Positions 12,475-24,918 are shown, numbered from the stretch's first letter. The stretch is DNA of 64,000 bases from Parastagonospora avenae f. sp. tritici 18332-5 (GCA_022559985.1 JAFJTR010000097.1:1-64000), one strand, 5' to 3'. A program made the numbers and translations. The notes: generated from the sequence alone by a model not told the origin.

Positions 12475-12655
12475 GCTTTATTCGCCAAGGCTTGAATGTG
12501 CTCGGCCTTGTGTGATACATGGATCCGGGTGCGTTAAGTCTGTTGTCCGCATCCTTAGAAAGTGTGAAGGTCGAGCTTTATTCGCCAGGGCTTGATTGTG
12601 ATCAGCCCCGTGTATGTCGACTTTGTTGTCGGCATCCTCGAAGAGTATGAAGACG
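12475..12655. repeat. Imperfect direct tandem duplication, period 83-100 bp
   Basis: The stretch beginning GCTTTATTCGCCA at 12475 recurs at 12575 (period 100). The linked element beginning GTTGTC at 12542 recurs at 12625 (period 83), followed in both copies by a similar GCATCCT..GA.GTATGAAG-type sequence. The two copies therefore differ by an indel of about 17 bp plus scattered substitutions. No gene is recognised in either. Confidence 0.65.
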
Positions 12656-14259
12656 TAGATTAAGATATCGCTTCATGAGTTCTAGTCATCGCAGGACTGA
12701 TTTGGCCTCGTCGTCGAAGGTGTCGCACATGATACCCCAGAGCTCGACTCAACAAGACTTGCCGGAGGTCGAGGTTACTTGATGACAGCACTTCTGTAGT
12801 TAGTCAGTATTGTGTTTCAGTATTTGCGGTCTCTCAGGAAATATGCCAACTTAGTCTGGTGTTTTAGAGCCTTAGTTCCTGTACAATGTCCACGATGTGG
12901 TATGTTAGTTAGAAGTGCTTGACTCAGCAGGGGCTAATAGCAACGCTTCTTGGATCAGTCTTTCGCATCTTCAGTATCTGAGTAGGCGAAGTGTGAGCAA
13001 TGTACTCGTCTCTTTGAGATTTTGCATCGGCAGGAGTTATGCTCGTCGAATCCACTCGATGAGAACAGGCTCTCTGAGCTGAAAGAGTTTGAGTGATCTC
13101 AAAGAGCACTTGCGACGGTCGGTATGATTGATACCAGGCCTGCTTGACTGCTAGGCATCGGAGAGTCGTCTGCATAGTTGTCAGCATTTGAAAGAGCAGA
13201 AGCGAAATTGTACTCATCTTTTGAGGTGCTTGTGGGCTGACCAACATTTCTCACATTTGAGGTTAGTTAGTAGCAGTCACCATCATGCACCACACATCAC
13301 GCATCACGATGAAAGACCAACGAATGGTTTGTGCAAGGATGTTCGACTAGCTGTGGTCTACGTCACCATTTCCGACTGCCTAGACCCTCAAGAGGGCAAG
13401 GACGTGCGGCTACCGGTCAAGGCAGCCTGCTGAATCGCAGTGGTACCCCTACCCTGCTGGTGCAGCTTGGGATTCCCTAGCTGTTGTCTCTGAAGAGACG
13501 CCTTGACTTGCTTTGGCTAGAGACGAGGAAGTGGTCGCTTGCGCGCATGACAGCGTAGACCCAGAGTTCATCACAGCTTCGAAGTTCCGAAGATGGGTGC
13601 TTCATCCAGATATTCTCTGTTTATGGATCGGTAGAGGGTAGGTGGCCCGGTACGTCCTCTCCAGATGGCCTTGCTATCACATGTGCAATCGACCTATTAG
13701 TCAACCCTGGAACTTGGTCTTGACGGGTCAGCATGTCCCCCACCTGGGATGTGCGTCCTCCCCGGATAGATCAAAGAGACTCCGACCACATTTGTTATAG
13801 TCATTCAACAAGTTCTGAGAAGTGATAGGAAATGGTCAACTCATGGGCAGCGGCAACACATACCATTTCCATCCGCCGCGAGACAGCCACCAACTTCTCA
13901 AAGACCAGTATCATTCGCATCATTCTTCGTACTTGCTGAGCACTCAACTTGCACTCCATGTGCTTGATCCTTTCAGGCTGGCACAGTTGAGTCACGGAAT
14001 GTTGATAGCAAGTCTCTAGCGTGCCAGGAGTGTCTGTCAATATATGCTCGTCGCTCGGCAGCCCGGTAGTATGAGCCGAGGAGTTAAGCTAAACTCTCTT
14101 GATCATGGCTAGTGTGTAATGGCTTCATTGAACTCACGCTAGAGCTTGGCTAGACCGATCCTCGATCGCTGCGATCAGATTGTCGTCTGCTTGCACAGTT
14201 GAATCCTAATCAGCGCTTGCTTGTTGCGCATGAGGTTCGACGAATCGGAGCTGCAACGA

Positions 14260-15060
14260 ACTATGCAGCCAAATCAATCGGAGATGGCTTTACGCGACAG
14301 ATACTTGGTGTAATAACCAGTGACGCAGCGAGACGTCTTATCATTCTTACGAATGAAACCGCGTTCGTTGTTGGACATGTATTCGGCTTTGTCCGGGGCA
14401 CATAGCTCAGTGGCCTGAAGCTGTGTAAGGACCGGCATTTCAGTGTCACTAATCTGCAAAATGGCATCTTCCTCGAGCTTGGTGCAGGCGCCGCTCTTGG
14501 TGGGAGTGGATTGCTGGTTCAGGGCTGGAGCGGCCATGGTGATGTTGACGAGGAACATAAGAGTCGAATGCACAAGGTCTTGTTCTTAGAGAAGCAGCGT
14601 GAGGTCTGATGCTTCAGTGTCACTATTCGGCGAACCGGTATCGTCCTAGAGTTTAGTGGAGCCCCGCTCTTGGTGAGAGTGAAGGGTTTTGCTTGTTCGT
14701 CGTGCTGAGTGTTGATTGCACTTGCGGCTGCGGAGGACCTTGGCTGAGAAGCCTCCGTATTGTTGTAGGCACGACGTCCCACATTCTGCGTGGTGAGCGT
14801 CGATTGCACTCGCGGCTGCGCAGGACCTTGGCTGAGAAGCATCTGTGTTACCCTCGGAGATGACCTTGCGCGACAGATCCTTGGTGTACTGACCTGTGAC
14901 GCACCGGGAGGAGATGCGTCGATTTTGCAGATTGTTTAATATCGGACAGGTCTTCGGCGTCGTCCGGGACGAACAGTACAGCGGCCTGAAGCGGTATGAG
15001 GTCTGGTGACGGCGATTTTCTGGTGACCATCTTCATCAAGAACGATGTAAGTCATGCGCT
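14260..15060 (-). repeat. Diverged duplicated module, possibly from a decayed repeat-bearing gene
   Basis: Two stretches, at about 14.27-14.45 kb and 14.85-15.02 kb, share a long block (CGGAGATG..CTT.CGCGACAGAT.CTTGGTGTA followed by GTGACGCA) and a second shared block (GGCCTGAAGC). Read on the minus strand, both encode a similar peptide of the form CVTG-x-YTK-x-LSRK-x-IS, which suggests a once-coding repeat. Between them a roughly 45-bp block (TTGATTGCACTTGCGGCTGCG and onward) occurs twice, near 14706 and 14796. A block around CCGCTCTTGGTG is also duplicated, near 14492 and 14664. Stops and frameshifts break every frame. Confidence 0.6.
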
Positions 15061-18000
15061 TAAAGCTGAGCACTTGCTTATCGATACGCAGGATGGCAAA
15101 TCGATAAGACGGCCAGCAGTCGTACACAAAATGTGGGTGCCGCCTAGCTCGATCATAGCAATCTGATCGGAAATAGGTTGGCCTCTGTAGGCCAAGTTTT
15201 ATTTAAACTCGTAGGATATTCGCACCAAGAAATTGGTCTTAGGATGAGTCTCGCGCGGCGGTCAAAAGCCTTTGATATTGAGATCCGTTTCAGGCATGCC
15301 AGCTCTGGCCGCGGGAACTCTAAGTGTGTGGTCACTTTCTAGTCGTGATAGCCTGCTCAGCGCATCATGGCACTGATTTGGCTCTTTGAGGAGATGCTCA
15401 AAGAACGGCACAAGCTCTTCGACTTGATCAATTTGGCCCCGGCCAGAGGCAACTGGTGTTGCTGTATGTACTCTGGCCGGGACGTCTGTGTGATCGTATG
15501 CACCGCGTCCTGGGTAGTACTCTTTCGATTCGCAGGATGGTATCTGAAGAGACAGTGCACATTCGCGCGACGGCTGCGGCCGCGACGGCATCCTGATGTT
15601 CTTTGGCCATGAGCCTCAGTGCAGCCTTAGACTCCTCGTGCTCAGCCGGAAATATTGAAGTCAAGGCTGTGCGTTTTGAATCCCTTTCGCGCTCGTGCTG
15701 GGAAGCGTTACTGGAAGCTTGAGGTCTCAGAAGCGCGTTCCAGGATTGAGCACGGGGTCATGCTACGGTGGGTAACACAAATGCTGGAGCGGACGGGCGG
15801 AGAGGGCTACGCTGTGTGACGAAGCTTCTGACGTGGTCCTTGTGAAGCACTTCAGAAAGTGTCTGGCTGTGGCCTCGGGAGTCGGCAAGATATTTGACCA
15901 AGCTCTGGTCATCCTACTGTATGTTTCCTCACTCAGTATGTTCTTACAAGCCGTCGTAGTTGCTTGCGACGGCCGGTGCTCGAGTTCAGAGTGGGTGTAG
16001 AAGGATTGGAACGAGGGATGCCGCGCGGTGCTGTAGCCCGTGCGGAAGGTGTCAGTACTAATCTGTTATCGGAGAAACAGAAGATACATACCTTCTAGTC
16101 GGTGTTGATCCAGCCGTAAAGGGTGCGGGGCATCTCAGTCGGTGTCGAAACACGGTGACGCGACTGCGTCCCTTCTGTCGGCGTCGTAAACAAGCCGCAG
16201 CGCCCACCAATGCTCAGACTCGGTGAGGGGATCGTGGTTATGGTGACACTACTGGTGCGGCGGCCCATGGTGTCAGCTGGGTGCTGAGCAAGGTGGTCTA
16301 CACAAAGTAGTAGTCAGCAACTTGCTCAATGTACGGACGCCAGCAGGTGATTGCAAGCAGCGAAAGCTCGCCGACACGGATCAGAGGACGGCATGAACGC
16401 GGACAGGAGACTGAAGTGGATGTCGAGCTCCTTGAAGGTGCTCATAGTTTGCAACCCCGCCATGTGCTCGAGCTGCAGCACCTTGCGGAAGAGGTGCGGC
16501 GACAAGAGTGAAGCAGGAGGGGCGAGAGAAACAGGCATGCATACCGTGAGCTCTACCATAGAGTTACATTTGAGCTTCTCGCACCTTGTGGGTGTAGGTA
16601 GTGGCCCGACTGCTGTCGCTGGTTGGTACAGTTGACGCAACTGCGGGCATGGTGCGTTGCGGAGGAGTGGTCAGGAGTAAGTAAGAGTGGCCACTCGCTC
16701 ATACTCCGCTCTCTATATGGATTGCAGGAGTCTTGAGGGTAGATGTGGTGTCGTAGATGATGGTGTTGGCGGGGTTGTGGTGGAAGAGTCATGGGACATC
16801 TTGTCAGTCGGCACTCACCTTTATGCCCCCTGCGCACGAGCCACCTTCAGGCTCGCAACGGTCGCAGGAGATGAGAAGACTCAGAAATTCAGCAAGGGCA
16901 GCTGTGTAGAAAGTACGACTCCAGATTTGACGTGCGTACAGGCAAAAGAAGGCCTGCAGCTACAGCATGCACGTCAGCCAGTGCCTGATTGATCTCAGAC
17001 TGCTATGATAGGATTGGCGTCAGAACACCGGTTGTTCACTTATTATCCGGGAGGCCACGATGTGTAGAGACGGGTCCGAAACGTTATGATGTATCAAGGT
17101 TACCTGATTGAGAGACAGGAATCACCGAGCAGTCAGATATTCACATATTGATGTACTGCGGTTACTACCTTTCCAACTCCAGTCTACCGATTGCAGATAC
17201 CAACATAGCACAAATCAATTTGCGGATACTCAGTCGAGACTGAGGCTTTACTTCCCTCCTTAGGCTATGTAGCTTTAGGGGGATACATACTGCCTTGTCA
17301 ACTCTGTAGAAAATAACTTCGAGATGTATTTAAAACAATTCTTGTAACCACGTGGATGAAGTCACATGATATTCTATTGTAGCAGGCACTGCCCAGTGGG
17401 CAAGTGCACTTACCTCTGAGCTGAGAGCTCCTGTACACGAACATCACAACACAACAACAGATAGCAATACAAGCGTTGATCCGCAGCGCCTAATCCTACA
17501 CTACTCCCGCAGTTACAATCCTTCTTATAGAATTAAGCCTAAGGTTTAGTGCTAGACGGTCACATTCCCATAGCGAGTGACTAAAACTGACAGCTTGGAC
17601 GAAGAACATCATCATCCTAGGTCTTACTCTAGCAACAACAATGTCTTCTTTGGAACTGCAGACTTCTCTGTGCCAGTATGTAGGCTGCTCGCAAACGCGA
17701 GAGCTTCCCTGATTTGCTTCCGAAAACACGAACTCAGTGCCTACATAGAGTTCTCGCTTCCGGGACGGGATCGAATTATAACAAGTTGCCTTTGATTTGA
17801 AATTTTGGTATCAAGTTGAGTGAGGGCTATTGGTTCAGCGGTAAAATGCTCCCATCACAAAGTCAGTCCACTTTGCGCATCCCGCATGCCGGGTAACTAT
17901 TGTAAGTATGCCGCACTGGGGACTGACAGGCCAGAGAGAGACAAGGTCGACTCTTGTCTAGTCTACAATTTTTTTTGGTTAAACTTTTGCATTTCCGTCC

Positions 18001-18449
18001 CAGGGCGGTATACCGACTGCGACAAATGTCTTGGCACGATGGAGGGCTGTTTGGCAAAGTCCCTTGAGATCTTTTCCACCCCCGCCTCTACAGCACCTAT
18101 CTTCTACGGCCATACACCACACACTTCCCTCTCAAGATGTCAAGGAACATCTCCCGTCACTCGCTCAACGCCTGCCTCGAGAGCATCCGTTTTGGTGGCA
18201 CTAGGTGTCGCACCTGCGGCAAAATCTATCGGCACAGAAGGAAAGATGGCTAACCGGGCTATTATCGCAAGCACACAGAGAGCAATAACAACGATATGGC
18301 TGTACTTGGGCAGGATTACAGTTGAAATTCAAGACTGGTTCCACAGGCAATTGGTCAAGAGATATGAGGAGCGCCATGGACGCCTGCAGCGGCTCGAAGG
18401 ACTCACGCACCGCGAAAATTGGATCTGAAACAGGACAAGGGCGGCCTGA

Positions 18450-18814
18450 CTCCAATGCGGTAATAGCCTAATCGCTATTGCACCTCTTTGGTATGAACAC
18501 TGGTGGGCCCCAGATGACGATGGTAAGTAGACCTACTATTATTAGCAAACAGTACGCTAATCAAAACAGCAAATGGTCTCCAAATCGAGAGGATTCATGG
18601 AATGAAGTTCAAACCAGAAGACCACTATGGGTACCGCCATTGTATCTTCGTCGTGCTTCTGAAAAACGGTCACTGCTACGTTGTTGATCCGACCGGCATC
18701 CAGTTCGGCCCCAATTGGTCACTGGTCTGTCGGCTCAAGAAACACGCCAGCAGATTCATGCACCACATTCCTGAAGCGCGCAACGTACAACTCCTGCCCC
18801 TACGAACCGGTTAG
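18450..18814 (+). pseudogene. Spliced coding-like fragment of an unrecognised conserved protein
   Basis: Two exon-like frames, 18450..18522 and 18570..18814, join across a good 47-bp intron (GTAAGT donor, GCTAATC branch site, ACAG acceptor) in matching phase and give about 105 residues ending at TAG. The translation is strongly protein-like: PLWYEHWWAPDDD, then NGLQIERIHGMKF, YGYRHCIFVVLLKNGHCYVV and DPTGIQFGPNWSL. I cannot name the family with confidence. A TGA lies in frame just before 18450, so a start codon would need another upstream exon; no clear donor/acceptor pair was found. It may be the end of a real gene or the surviving part of a dead one. Confidence 0.45.
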
Positions 18815-21800
18815 TTCTTGCTTGGACAAGACAGGACCTAGGAACGCCCCTGAATTGAATTGTTGCTGATCTCCTGTACGGTTACACGTTACAGAGCCAC
18901 CGCCATCCATTCAGTTCGGGGGTACAGCCTCTAAGAGGAACCCCTTGACACGGGGAGGCTGCCCACGAGAAATCATATTGCTGCTAAGATTCCTCACCCG
19001 CTCTCGTGTTAGCGCATGCAATTGGGAGCGGGTTAAAGGCAGCTCTGAAGGCACGTTGCCGGTAGGTGGCCATCATGCACGAGCTGAATTGACACAAGCT
19101 AACCATTGTCAGTCAGAAATCCAAAGCGCACACTCCAACGTATCACACTGCATCACACTGTCCCTAAATTCAATGCTCAAGCCTCCGATCCGCGAAAGCC
19201 CCCACGAGTACAACCATCGAGTTCGAGCCGTCACGCGAGACACCCTCTCAGTTCCACAACAAGATAGGAAGATCAAGCCTGATAGGAACGATGTGCTTAT
19301 GTTCGTTGGTGGCGGTGGGATCGAAGGGTTGAAGTTGAAAGATGGTTTTCGGAGCTTTGATCATCTGAAGCGTGACCCGACGGCACCCTTGCCTGCGCAA
19401 TTCTCAGACCCGCCATCCTGCTTCAGGCCAGGCTCAACGCGCATCACGATGCAATCAGCCCAGAATAGCACGCCGGGAACCGTGTTTGTGCGACGGAGAA
19501 AAAGATACTTTGGGTCAGCAAGGCCCAGTGAAGATCTCCCTCTACTTTGCAAGGCTAGAGGACAACATTGTGACTTCGCGAAGTGACTTCGATTTGCGTG
19601 CCTCAGTCGTCCCGTGGTTAATTCCCTGATAACTTTTTGGAAACAGCCACTGGCACAATATCCTCTCTCTTACACTACAGGAGATGTACGCGACCTTTTT
19701 TATTGACTGCGTTTGCCCTCTGGCATCGCGTTGAAGAAGAAGTTGTTTGTAGCATATTGGTTGCGTTGATCCATGCCCAGGTGACAGTTGTCAGTGATGT
19801 GTCAATGCCGCTTCCTGCTACCAGCCTTATCAAGGTACAATGTCATAGTTAGGCCCGTGCTTAAATACCTTCCATTGTGATTGTTCTGTCTGCTGCCATG
19901 TCGCTTGCGATGATGTGCGTCATGGTGTTGGCTTTTGCGGCGCGCTGTTTGGCCCGCCACCAGTGACCGACATACTTTGATTGAACAGACCTAAGCACCC
20001 TTCCTGAATATTATGCCATTTCGATCAATTGTATCAGCTTCATTCAGTGCGTAGACGTCTTCTCGTTGCCAGAAACGCGTCAATCTTGGCAGCCCTGGGA
20101 GTGTATGCAACGCAATACCGCCTCACCCTTGCCGAGCTGTTATCAACTCCCGGCGCACCCAATTTTGAAAGCGAATACTGCGAGAAGTATTTCAGTAACC
20201 CCAGATAGCCTTCACGTTGCTCGTAGTATTCGTATTCGCTGCGCCAACCAACCGCTGGTCGCTGCGCTCGTCGGGCTCGTAGGCTCGTAGGCTCGCCAAC
20301 ATACCGTGGCGTACATCAATTCAATGCGGCCTTCCAGAGCATCATGGTAGGTACAATGTAACATCATGAGTGTGATCCATCATTCTGATCTATGACTGAC
20401 ACGCGAAGGAGCTGCTCACGGATGTGCTGGCACCGCGACGCCGCGACGGTGTGGCCTCACAAATTGGGTCGCTCTGGAAAGTCTTCCGGAGGCATGTACT
20501 CCTAGATCTTCACTGCTCTAGAAACCAGTGGTAGACTGACTCCTCTCAGGCTCGCCAAACAGCCACTCCATTATCGTTGCCAGCGCGAAGGCCTTCCCCT
20601 ACGCCGCGTCCACCTCTTCCATCGTCTATCTATCACATCACTTGAGCCCAGCGCCTCGCGAAGCCATTCCCCTGCGCCTGAGACCAAATTATCAGGACAG
20701 CTCCCAAGACTCCTTTGTAGAGCGGAAGCCTGAGAAGAGAGGGACAGAACGTGGTACAGACTGAGCTCGGGAGGCAACACAAAGATGGCGGACGGCGGGA
20801 CAGCTACATTAGCACATCAGGGTACGAACTCGCGGGTCCCATATTGGGCTGCGCTACAACATAGAATTCAGAATAAGATCTTCTTTATGGCATTCTCGGG
20901 TTCTCTACACGGCGACTGTTGCGCTCGTTTGCCCCCGAAAGCCTACTGTTAGCTCTGTCAAAATTGCCGATGCGCTCCATCACAACAACTCCCCCACCTC
21001 CGCCATACCAACCAACCACCAACCTCAAAAATACCCTGGGGCCTCTCTTACGTCTAAAGACTCAGTCTCTGCGTGGAAGCGTTGGTATACGCTTCCATCA
21101 CATCTTCCTCTCCTGCTACATCCTCCTTCACATCAACCACTCCGCGGCACTGCAGCCAAGCCCACCATTAGCGCATCCATCTCCTAAGCGGCCTCTAGGA
21201 TATGGAGCTTAGACTGCGCTCGGCTCGTAAGCTCTCACACCCAAGGTCAGTTACCACTGCCTTCGCCGTCCACATCTGCAATGATGAAAAAACTTTCTCG
21301 GGAGCATATGTAGTCGCTTTACAAACCTCTGGTATTCCAAGATGGTTCTGAGATCGACCAGGCGATGATCACAACAGCTCAATGCTGCGGGAAAGAGCTC
21401 TGAGCAATGGCGGCCTTCGCACGACATTTAAACAGAATTGCCGCACTACCAGCTACCTCCACCCAATTCAGACTCAAATTCCCGTTGCATTTGGCGACCG
21501 CGCCCTCTCCTACCCCACAACACATGAATCGACGCTGCTCACAGATCTTGGCCTTACCCATAGACTTGGTCGCGAGCGTGTGGCCTTGTCTCTGGACTTG
21601 ATCACGAGTACGTGTCGAAGAGCAACGTACGCGAGTTCTAACCCTCACTTCCTTCGGGTTGTCGTCGTGGTTTAGAACAGCTCAAAGGTTATATGCTGCT
21701 CAACTGGTTCAAATTTCCCTGAGCAGTAAGGTCCTCTGATACATTTCTCAATGAACCTGCATTGCGCTTGTCTTTGGTCACCACGACTCCTATTGCGCTA

Positions 21801-23494
21801 ACCAGTCAGGAACATGGTACCGACTGCTACCCTCCGATCCACCCACATAATACCCCAAAGGCCCTCACCGACGATTTTATACTTCTGGGCCTCCTCAGAT
21901 ACCGCCCATCGTTAGACAAGGTCTTGCTTGATGTGCAATAGTCGGTGACTCTTCTCCTTCGATGTGAGGACGCCCTGCTTGACAACTATGGCTGTGACAC
22001 CGATCGCTACAGTCAGATATCATACCGCTCCAACATCAGTCCTGCACCATCCATTCACTAGCAGTGCAAGATACATCGGCAGGATGTTCGGTAGGACCTA
22101 GACCTTTCCCATGGGCTATGGTGATGAGAACCCGCCGAAGATCAAAGCGCGATCCAACCCGGAACTCCGTGTCGTGGTTCGAGATCAGCGATCAGAGCCA
22201 TTTAGCTGCTTAGGCTAAGACTCTTGCCTCTGCCGTAAGAACTCTCTAGTACATTACGAGGTTTCGGTCCTTCTTCTTATCGCGTTCTCAGACTCATGTC
22301 CCAGCACAGCTTAGTCCGGGCTTCACACACGCAACACTGACGCACTACAGTCTGATCAACTAGCTATATGCTTGAACGCAAGCTTCCCGCATCGCAGAAA
22401 CGATCATTATCCTCCGCGCTTCGAGATCCCCTCTCGCTCCTCCACACGTACCGTCTTCAAGACCTCCAGCCTTCTGTATTCCTCCACCCAGACCCGCTTG
22501 TCAGCCCCCGTCCTGTCCCCCGGGGCCTTGTACAATGCCTCACACTACGGGCCTACCTGCTTCGGCAGCGTAAGCGGTGTCCCGCATCCTTCTCCTTCAA
22601 TGATAAGGGTTGTGCAAAAGGTGTTTGGGAGAGAAAAGGAATGCTCCGTGCCCGTGCGTTGCAGCAGACCAAGTACGACTATCAGCTGACCGCAATGATA
22701 AGAGTAATTCATCACGGCGTTTGTAAGTACTACATACACGCAAAGATGACAGGACAGTGGGGGCTGTCTATCCTCACTGGCCTGGATCGGTCGTAGAGCT
22801 GGTGATAAGTCTACAAGATGCGACAGGAAGGTTCATTGGAGCACTGAAAAAGTCGCAGTCAGGTAATGCAATCACTAGGCAAGGCATATAAAGGCATCGA
22901 TAGTGGCGGGAGCAGCAATCTTTCATTCTCTAAGAAATTCAAAGTGAATATGCCTTCTCGGTGTAAGGGAGCGATGGATTAACCATAGGTGCAAGGTAAA
23001 CAGTGATGAATTCGATGGAGAGGCTACACTACGCCTGCGCTGGGTCTATGTATCGCGCAGTGCTAGGTTCGAGAAACTTCCAGAGGTTCCTAGAGCGCCG
23101 ATGAAAGTCTGAGGGTTCCACCCAACAACACGCTTAACGAAGGCTACAAGCCAAGTACACATCAAGGCTTCAGCCTCTTACAGGCGGCGTGATTTTGTCT
23201 TCAGCTCGCTAGCTCGTGGGGATTGTTCACTTCACCGCTTTGGATTAATCTCAAAAACGTTGCTCTCATCGTCTGAAGATCTGTGTACTCCCGGTATATT
23301 CTGATCAATGGAAGCCTTACTTCTGGTATGTCGAAGGCCCCAGCTCATCTTCACATCCGAGTTGAAAGGCTGTCACAGCACATCACGACATCATATAATG
23401 CTTCTACAGGTATTCTTGACATAATTGTGCATATACAGCTCCTATCAAAACCCCTCCCTCCATTCCCTCTCCCTTCCCCCGAAGACACCCAGCC

Positions 23495-24283
23495 CTACCC
23501 AAACTTCGCCCACCACTTCGCCGCCAACACCGCGGCAGCCCATGAGATGACCCGTTCCCACATGTACGCCGCCCTCCCAGCCTCCGGATGCAGCCTCTTC
23601 AGCCCACTCAGAAAAGTCTCCTGTATGCTCAAGTCCACCGCCGGATCTCTCTTCACCGCCGTTTTCCAAGCCAAGTGATACCTGGCGCTCTCGCGCCGGT
23701 ACCAGGTATCATACAAGGTGTCGTCGATGCGGATCTTGAGTTCAGCTTCAAGGAGCTCGGGAGTAGTGTAGCGCATGCCAGGGTCAAGGCTGCTGGCCAA
23801 GGTCTTGAAGACATCTTGGGGAGAGGGTTGGATGCCCCAGATGTCTTGGTGGTCGGGGATGGTGAGCTGGTAGACGGCCTTGAAGATGGCGCGGAAGTCG
23901 TCGCCGTCCACGATGCAGGGGTTTCGAGCGGCGAAGTTGGGCGAGTTGCGGTCGAGCCAGCGGAGATTGCGGATGTTCTTGAGGTTGACGGACGAACTGA
24001 CGAAGGCATCGACCTGGGTGAAGGGGTCTTGGGAGGGGGAGGGGAAGCCGCCATCTTGGGCGCAGACGGAGCATAGAATGGGCAGCGTCTGGCTCCCTTG
24101 GACGTTCTGGTGTAGGGTGAGGCAGGCGCTACATTGGGTATGGCCGCAGGGAAGACGGTAGCGGCGTCCTGCGATGGTCATGTTGGCGATGGGGGAGTTT
24201 GCATCTCTCCAATCACAGGCCTGACACGCTGGGAGTGGCTGTCCTTGAATTTGAGCTTGGTTGGGAGCCTGCTGCCAATCCAT
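23495..24283 (-). CDS. RING-like zinc-finger protein
   Basis: Hypothetical protein of 262 residues from the ATG at 24283, without introns. A RING-like cysteine/histidine pattern lies near the N-terminus: CQAC at about residues 19-22, CGHTQCSAC at about 51-59 and CSVC at about 71-74. This spacing suggests zinc binding and possibly E3 ubiquitin-ligase-type function, but the pattern is not canonical. The C-terminal 170 residues (for example TPELLEAELKIRIDD, then TWYRRESARYHLAWKTA) are helical-looking and unrecognised. The next gene on the same strand has a similar layout, so the two may be old paralogues. An imperfect 101-bp tandem repeat sits directly upstream, in the presumed promoter or 5' UTR. 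Confidence 0.78.
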   Translation of the reverse strand: MDWQQAPNQAQIQGQPLPACQACDWRDANSPIANMTIAGRRYRLPCGHTQCSACLTLHQNVQGSQTLPILCSVCAQDGGFPSPSQDPFTQVDAFVSSSVNLKNIRNLRWLDRNSPNFAARNPCIVDGDDFRAIFKAVYQLTIPDHQDIWGIQPSPQDVFKTLASSLDPGMRYTTPELLEAELKIRIDDTLYDTWYRRESARYHLAWKTAVKRDPAVDLSIQETFLSGLKRLHPEAGRAAYMWERVISWAAAVLAAKWWAKFG

Positions 24284-24743
24284 TGGGACTTGTTGTTAGT
24301 TTTGTGACATTTCGGGAGCCGAGAGCCAAGGTTGAGTGCGATGTAAGTTGGCAGTGCGAAACTTGGTACGAGTGCAGGATGATATGAGCACAAGGAGTAT
24401 ACGCAGAACGGGTGGGCACTGTGAAGCTCTGTATGGGTGAGGTGTAGGTTGGCAGTGTGAAGTTCTGTACGGGTGCGGGATGAAATGAGCGCGAGGTGTG
24501 TACACAGAGAGGGCGGGCACAGTGAAGTTTTGTAAAAGTGCGGGATAAAATAAGGGCAAGGTGGCTGCAAAATAGCGGCATCAAACGACAGTAGAAGCTT
24601 TTTCGTCAATCGGAACAGTGAATGAGAATTAAATCGCGTGCTCATGCAGAGCTTGTAAGGCCACATGTCTACAGCTCTTGACTACCACCAGGCCCCGGCA
24701 AAAACCCCGTCTGCCTTCACTGAATGAGAAGAGTGAAGAAGTA
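24284..24743. promoter_or_regulatory. Presumed promoter/5' UTR of the RING-like gene, with a 101-bp tandem repeat
   Basis: This is the upstream region of the minus-strand gene ending at 23495. It holds the tandem repeat listed at 24340-24560. No ATG-initiated upstream exon with consistent splicing was found. The assignment as promoter or leader is positional only. Confidence 0.35.
24340..24560. repeat. Imperfect tandem repeat, period about 101 bp, about 2.1 copies
   Basis: GTTGGCAGTG begins at 24347 and again at 24448 (period 101). GGGCAC(T/A)GTGAAG begins at 24413 and again at 24515 (period 102). Shorter elements such as GTGCGGGAT recur at 24473 and 24538. The copies differ by scattered substitutions. 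Confidence 0.8.
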
Positions 24744-24918
24744 GCCTAGGTATATTTACAATTATTTGCAAAAACTAGAGAAGATACCCTACAGCACTAA
24801 GTATATGCAGGCTCGTTTATAAACCTATAGTTACGCTCTTCAAGACTACTAGATTACTTCCCGCATGTACGGAGCGGATACGAATATTGCTAGAGCCTGG
24901 TGCTACGATGATACTTAC

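Larger units (their letters stand above)
8830..23494. other. Gene-poor region of about 14.6 kb with decayed repeats
   Basis: No complete gene could be supported. The sequence is not strikingly AT-rich and has no simple-repeat blanket. What it holds: slx4 upstream DNA, a (CAT)10 microsatellite, a short tandem duplication near 12.5 kb, a diverged duplicated module at 14.3-15.1 kb, and a spliced coding-like fragment at 18.45-18.81 kb. Two unusually long open frames (17820-18428 and 18945-19586, each just over 200 codons) flank that fragment but show no recognisable motif. I found no long terminal repeats, terminal inverted repeats or reverse transcriptase/transposase motifs by eye. Old mobile elements or dead genes that diverged beyond recognition are the likely origin (inference). 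Confidence 0.55.

Noticed and set aside
17822..17905. tRNA-Gly-like 5' half (CTATTGGTTCAGCGGTAAAA)
   Set aside because: The D-arm/A-box-like part is convincing, but no TTCGA T-loop/B-box or matching acceptor 3' strand follows. At most it is a tRNA fragment.
8830..23494. Intact transposable element
   Set aside because: No terminal repeats, target-site duplications, or reverse-transcriptase, integrase or transposase motifs were visible in any frame.
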